Origin: Actinomycetota bacterium
GTDB taxonomy: Bacteria; Actinomycetota; Thermoleophilia; UBA2241
Direction of reading: 5' to 3'
Assembly (NCBI GenBank): GCA_026392265.1
Contig: JAPLCL010000246.1
Location: 1-6,002 of the forward strand
Length of the DNA: 6,002 bases
The notes beneath the pieces were generated by a model. That model was not told the DNA's origin. It ran no database searches and was given only the letters and a program-made list of their open reading frames with translations. Shown here piece by piece: positions 4,715 through 6,002 of this stretch. Each line of letters starts with the position of its first letter. Within the stretch, counting starts at the first letter, position 1. The position numbers were made by a program, and so were the translations under genes.

Positions 4715-6002
4715 CTACAGCTCCACCCGCCTGCCACCGAGCAGGTCGCAACTCGCCACGAGGTCGGCGAGCTGGTCGGCGGTGAGCGATTCGTCGAGCG
4801 TCAGGCCCATCATCGCTTCATGCTCTTTCAGGTCGCGACCCACGCCCATCTGGCCGATGTTGATGCCGAACTCGCCGACCTTGGTGCCGATGCGGCCGAT
4901 CATGCCGGGCACGTCCGAGTAGCGCAGAAAGACCATGTGCGGCGCCGGCTCGATGTCGACGTCCTGCCAGTACACCTTGACCAGGCGCGGCCGGTGCTTC
5001 GGGCCCAGGGTCGTCCCGGACACCGAGAGCTCGCCCTGCGCGTCGCGGGTCGTCACGGTGATGAGGTTGAGAAAGTCGACGGCCGCCGGCTGCTTGGTCT
5101 CCTTGGCGGTGATGCCGCGCTCCTCGGCGATGTTCTGCACGTTGACGAAGTTCACCGGCCCGTCGACCTTGTCGGCGAGCACGCCCTGCAGCACGCCGAG
5201 CGTGAGGATGCGCGTGTCGTAGCGGGCGATGCCGCCGCCGTAGCCGATCTCGAAGGCGTCGACCGGGCCCTCGGCGAGCTGCACCACCAGGCTGCCGAGC
5301 TGCTTGCAGAGCCCGAGGAAGGGCATCAGCTCGTCGGCGTCCTCGCCGGGGGCCAGCGGGATGTTCACGGCGTTGCTGGCGAACTCACCGTTCAGCACCG
5401 CCGCCACCTGCTCGGCGATGATCGTGCCGGCGCGCAGCTGGGCCTCCACGGTGCTGGCCCCGAGGTGCGGCGTGGCGATCACGCTGTCGTACTTGAACAA
5501 GGGGCTCTCGGTGGTGGGCTCCTTGGGGTACACGTCGACCGCGGAGGCGGCGACCTTCCCGCTCTCGATGGCGCGCGCCCAGGCGTCCTCGTCGATGATC
5601 CCGCCGCGGGCCACGTTGATCACGCGCACGCCGTCCTTCATCTTGGCGAACTCCTCGTCGCCGATGAAGCCCAGGGTCTCGGCGTTCTTCGGCAGGTGCA
5701 CGGTGATGAAGTCGGCCTCGCGGTAGATCTTGTCGGGGTTGTCGGCGCGCTTGAGGCCGAGCTCGTGGAACTTCTCGGCCGGCACGAACGGGTCGTAGGC
5801 GAGCACGTCCATGCCGAGACCGCGGGCGTCCTCGGCGACGAGAAAGCCGATGCGGCCCAGGCCGAGGATGCCGAGCGTCTTGCCGCGCAGCTCCACGCCG
5901 CCCTTGCCCCACTTGCCCTTCTCCCAGCGGCCGTCCTTGAGGTCGGCGTGGGCCTGCGGGATGTTGCGCGCCGTGGCCATGATCAGAGCCACCGTGTGCT
6001 CG
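4715..6002 (-). CDS. serA: D-3-phosphoglycerate dehydrogenase, N-terminus beyond right edge
   Basis: SerA oxidises 3-phosphoglycerate to 3-phosphohydroxypyruvate with NAD+, the first step of serine synthesis. The 428 visible residues begin at EHTVALIMATARNIPQAH, a region normally about 100 residues into the protein, and the frame stays open to the window edge, so the apparent GTG at 5992 is not the start. Numbered from the first visible Glu: GLGRIG (47-52) is the NAD-binding Rossmann loop, with the acidic Asp of AYDP at about 70; catalytic Arg132 lies in NVARGGIIDE, Glu161 in YPKEP and His179 in TPHLGAST. About 195-345 is the allosteric substrate-binding domain, and the last ~75 residues are an ACT domain (VFLRYSDVPGMIGRIG, then FGINIGQM), expected to bind serine for feedback inhibition. 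This is the long type I form found in actinobacteria such as Mycobacterium. The stop is 3 nt from that of the convergent secreted-protein gene. Confidence 0.97.
   Translation of the reverse strand, partial: EHTVALIMATARNIPQAHADLKDGRWEKGKWGKGGVELRGKTLGILGLGRIGFLVAEDARGLGMDVLAYDPFVPAEKFHELGLKRADNPDKIYREADFITVHLPKNAETLGFIGDEEFAKMKDGVRVINVARGGIIDEDAWARAIESGKVAASAVDVYPKEPTTESPLFKYDSVIATPHLGASTVEAQLRAGTIIAEQVAAVLNGEFASNAVNIPLAPGEDADELMPFLGLCKQLGSLVVQLAEGPVDAFEIGYGGGIARYDTRILTLGVLQGVLADKVDGPVNFVNVQNIAEERGITAKETKQPAAVDFLNLITVTTRDAQGELSVSGTTLGPKHRPRLVKVYWQDVDIEPAPHMVFLRYSDVPGMIGRIGTKVGEFGINIGQMGVGRDLKEHEAMMGLTLDESLTADQLADLVASCDLLGGRRVEL

Noticed and set aside
3994..4785. 263-codon plus-strand frame overlapping the secreted-protein end and the serA end
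   Set aside because: Arg-rich out-of-frame translation of a domain-bearing gene; it runs into serA on the opposite strand.
5990..5992. GTG at 5992 as the start of serA
   Set aside because: The frame continues upstream with EHT, which is conserved SerA sequence, and about 100 N-terminal residues would be missing; the true start lies beyond the window.
1..6002. CRISPR arrays, tRNA or rRNA genes, transposases, att sites
   Set aside because: No spaced direct repeats, cloverleaf-like segments, conserved rRNA stretches or transposase motifs were seen on either strand.

Overview
The window is a GC-rich bacterial chromosome segment, most likely from an actinobacterium. The clues are the very high third-position GC, GTG starts, terminators without U tracts, and a type I SerA (with both an allosteric substrate-binding domain and an ACT domain) close to leuA. 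A Thermoleophilia-like lineage would fit, but that is an impression and has not been tested by any search.

Layout, left to right. Positions 1-1128 (minus) hold the N-terminal 376 codons of leuA (2-isopropylmalate synthase), cut by the left edge. Positions 1129-1467 are a divergent intergenic region. On the minus strand it carries a long leuA 5' leader that encodes a short leucine-rich peptide (7 Leu in 10 consecutive codons, then TAG), followed by small hairpins and by two segments able to pair with the leuA ribosome-binding site. This looks like a ribosome-mediated leucine attenuator. Positions 1468-4711 are three plus-strand genes: a small VOC/glyoxalase-fold protein, a polytopic membrane protein of unknown function bracketed by two strong hairpin terminators, and a secreted protein with a beta-propeller-like repeat region and two C-terminal Ig-like domains. 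Positions 4715-6002 (minus) are the C-terminal 428 codons of serA (3-phosphoglycerate dehydrogenase), cut by the right edge.

serA and leuA lie on the same strand, in the order in which they often follow ilv genes in amino-acid biosynthesis clusters. Here they are separated by about 3.6 kb of opposite-strand genes with no evident link to amino-acid synthesis, so leuA must have its own promoter, which fits its private leucine-responsive leader. The three plus-strand genes look like separate transcription units rather than a pathway. I see no mobile element, CRISPR array, tRNA or rRNA. The most notable signal is the leuA leader; a 13-bp perfect inverted repeat inside the membrane-protein gene and an interlocked hairpin pair before that gene are secondary curiosities.
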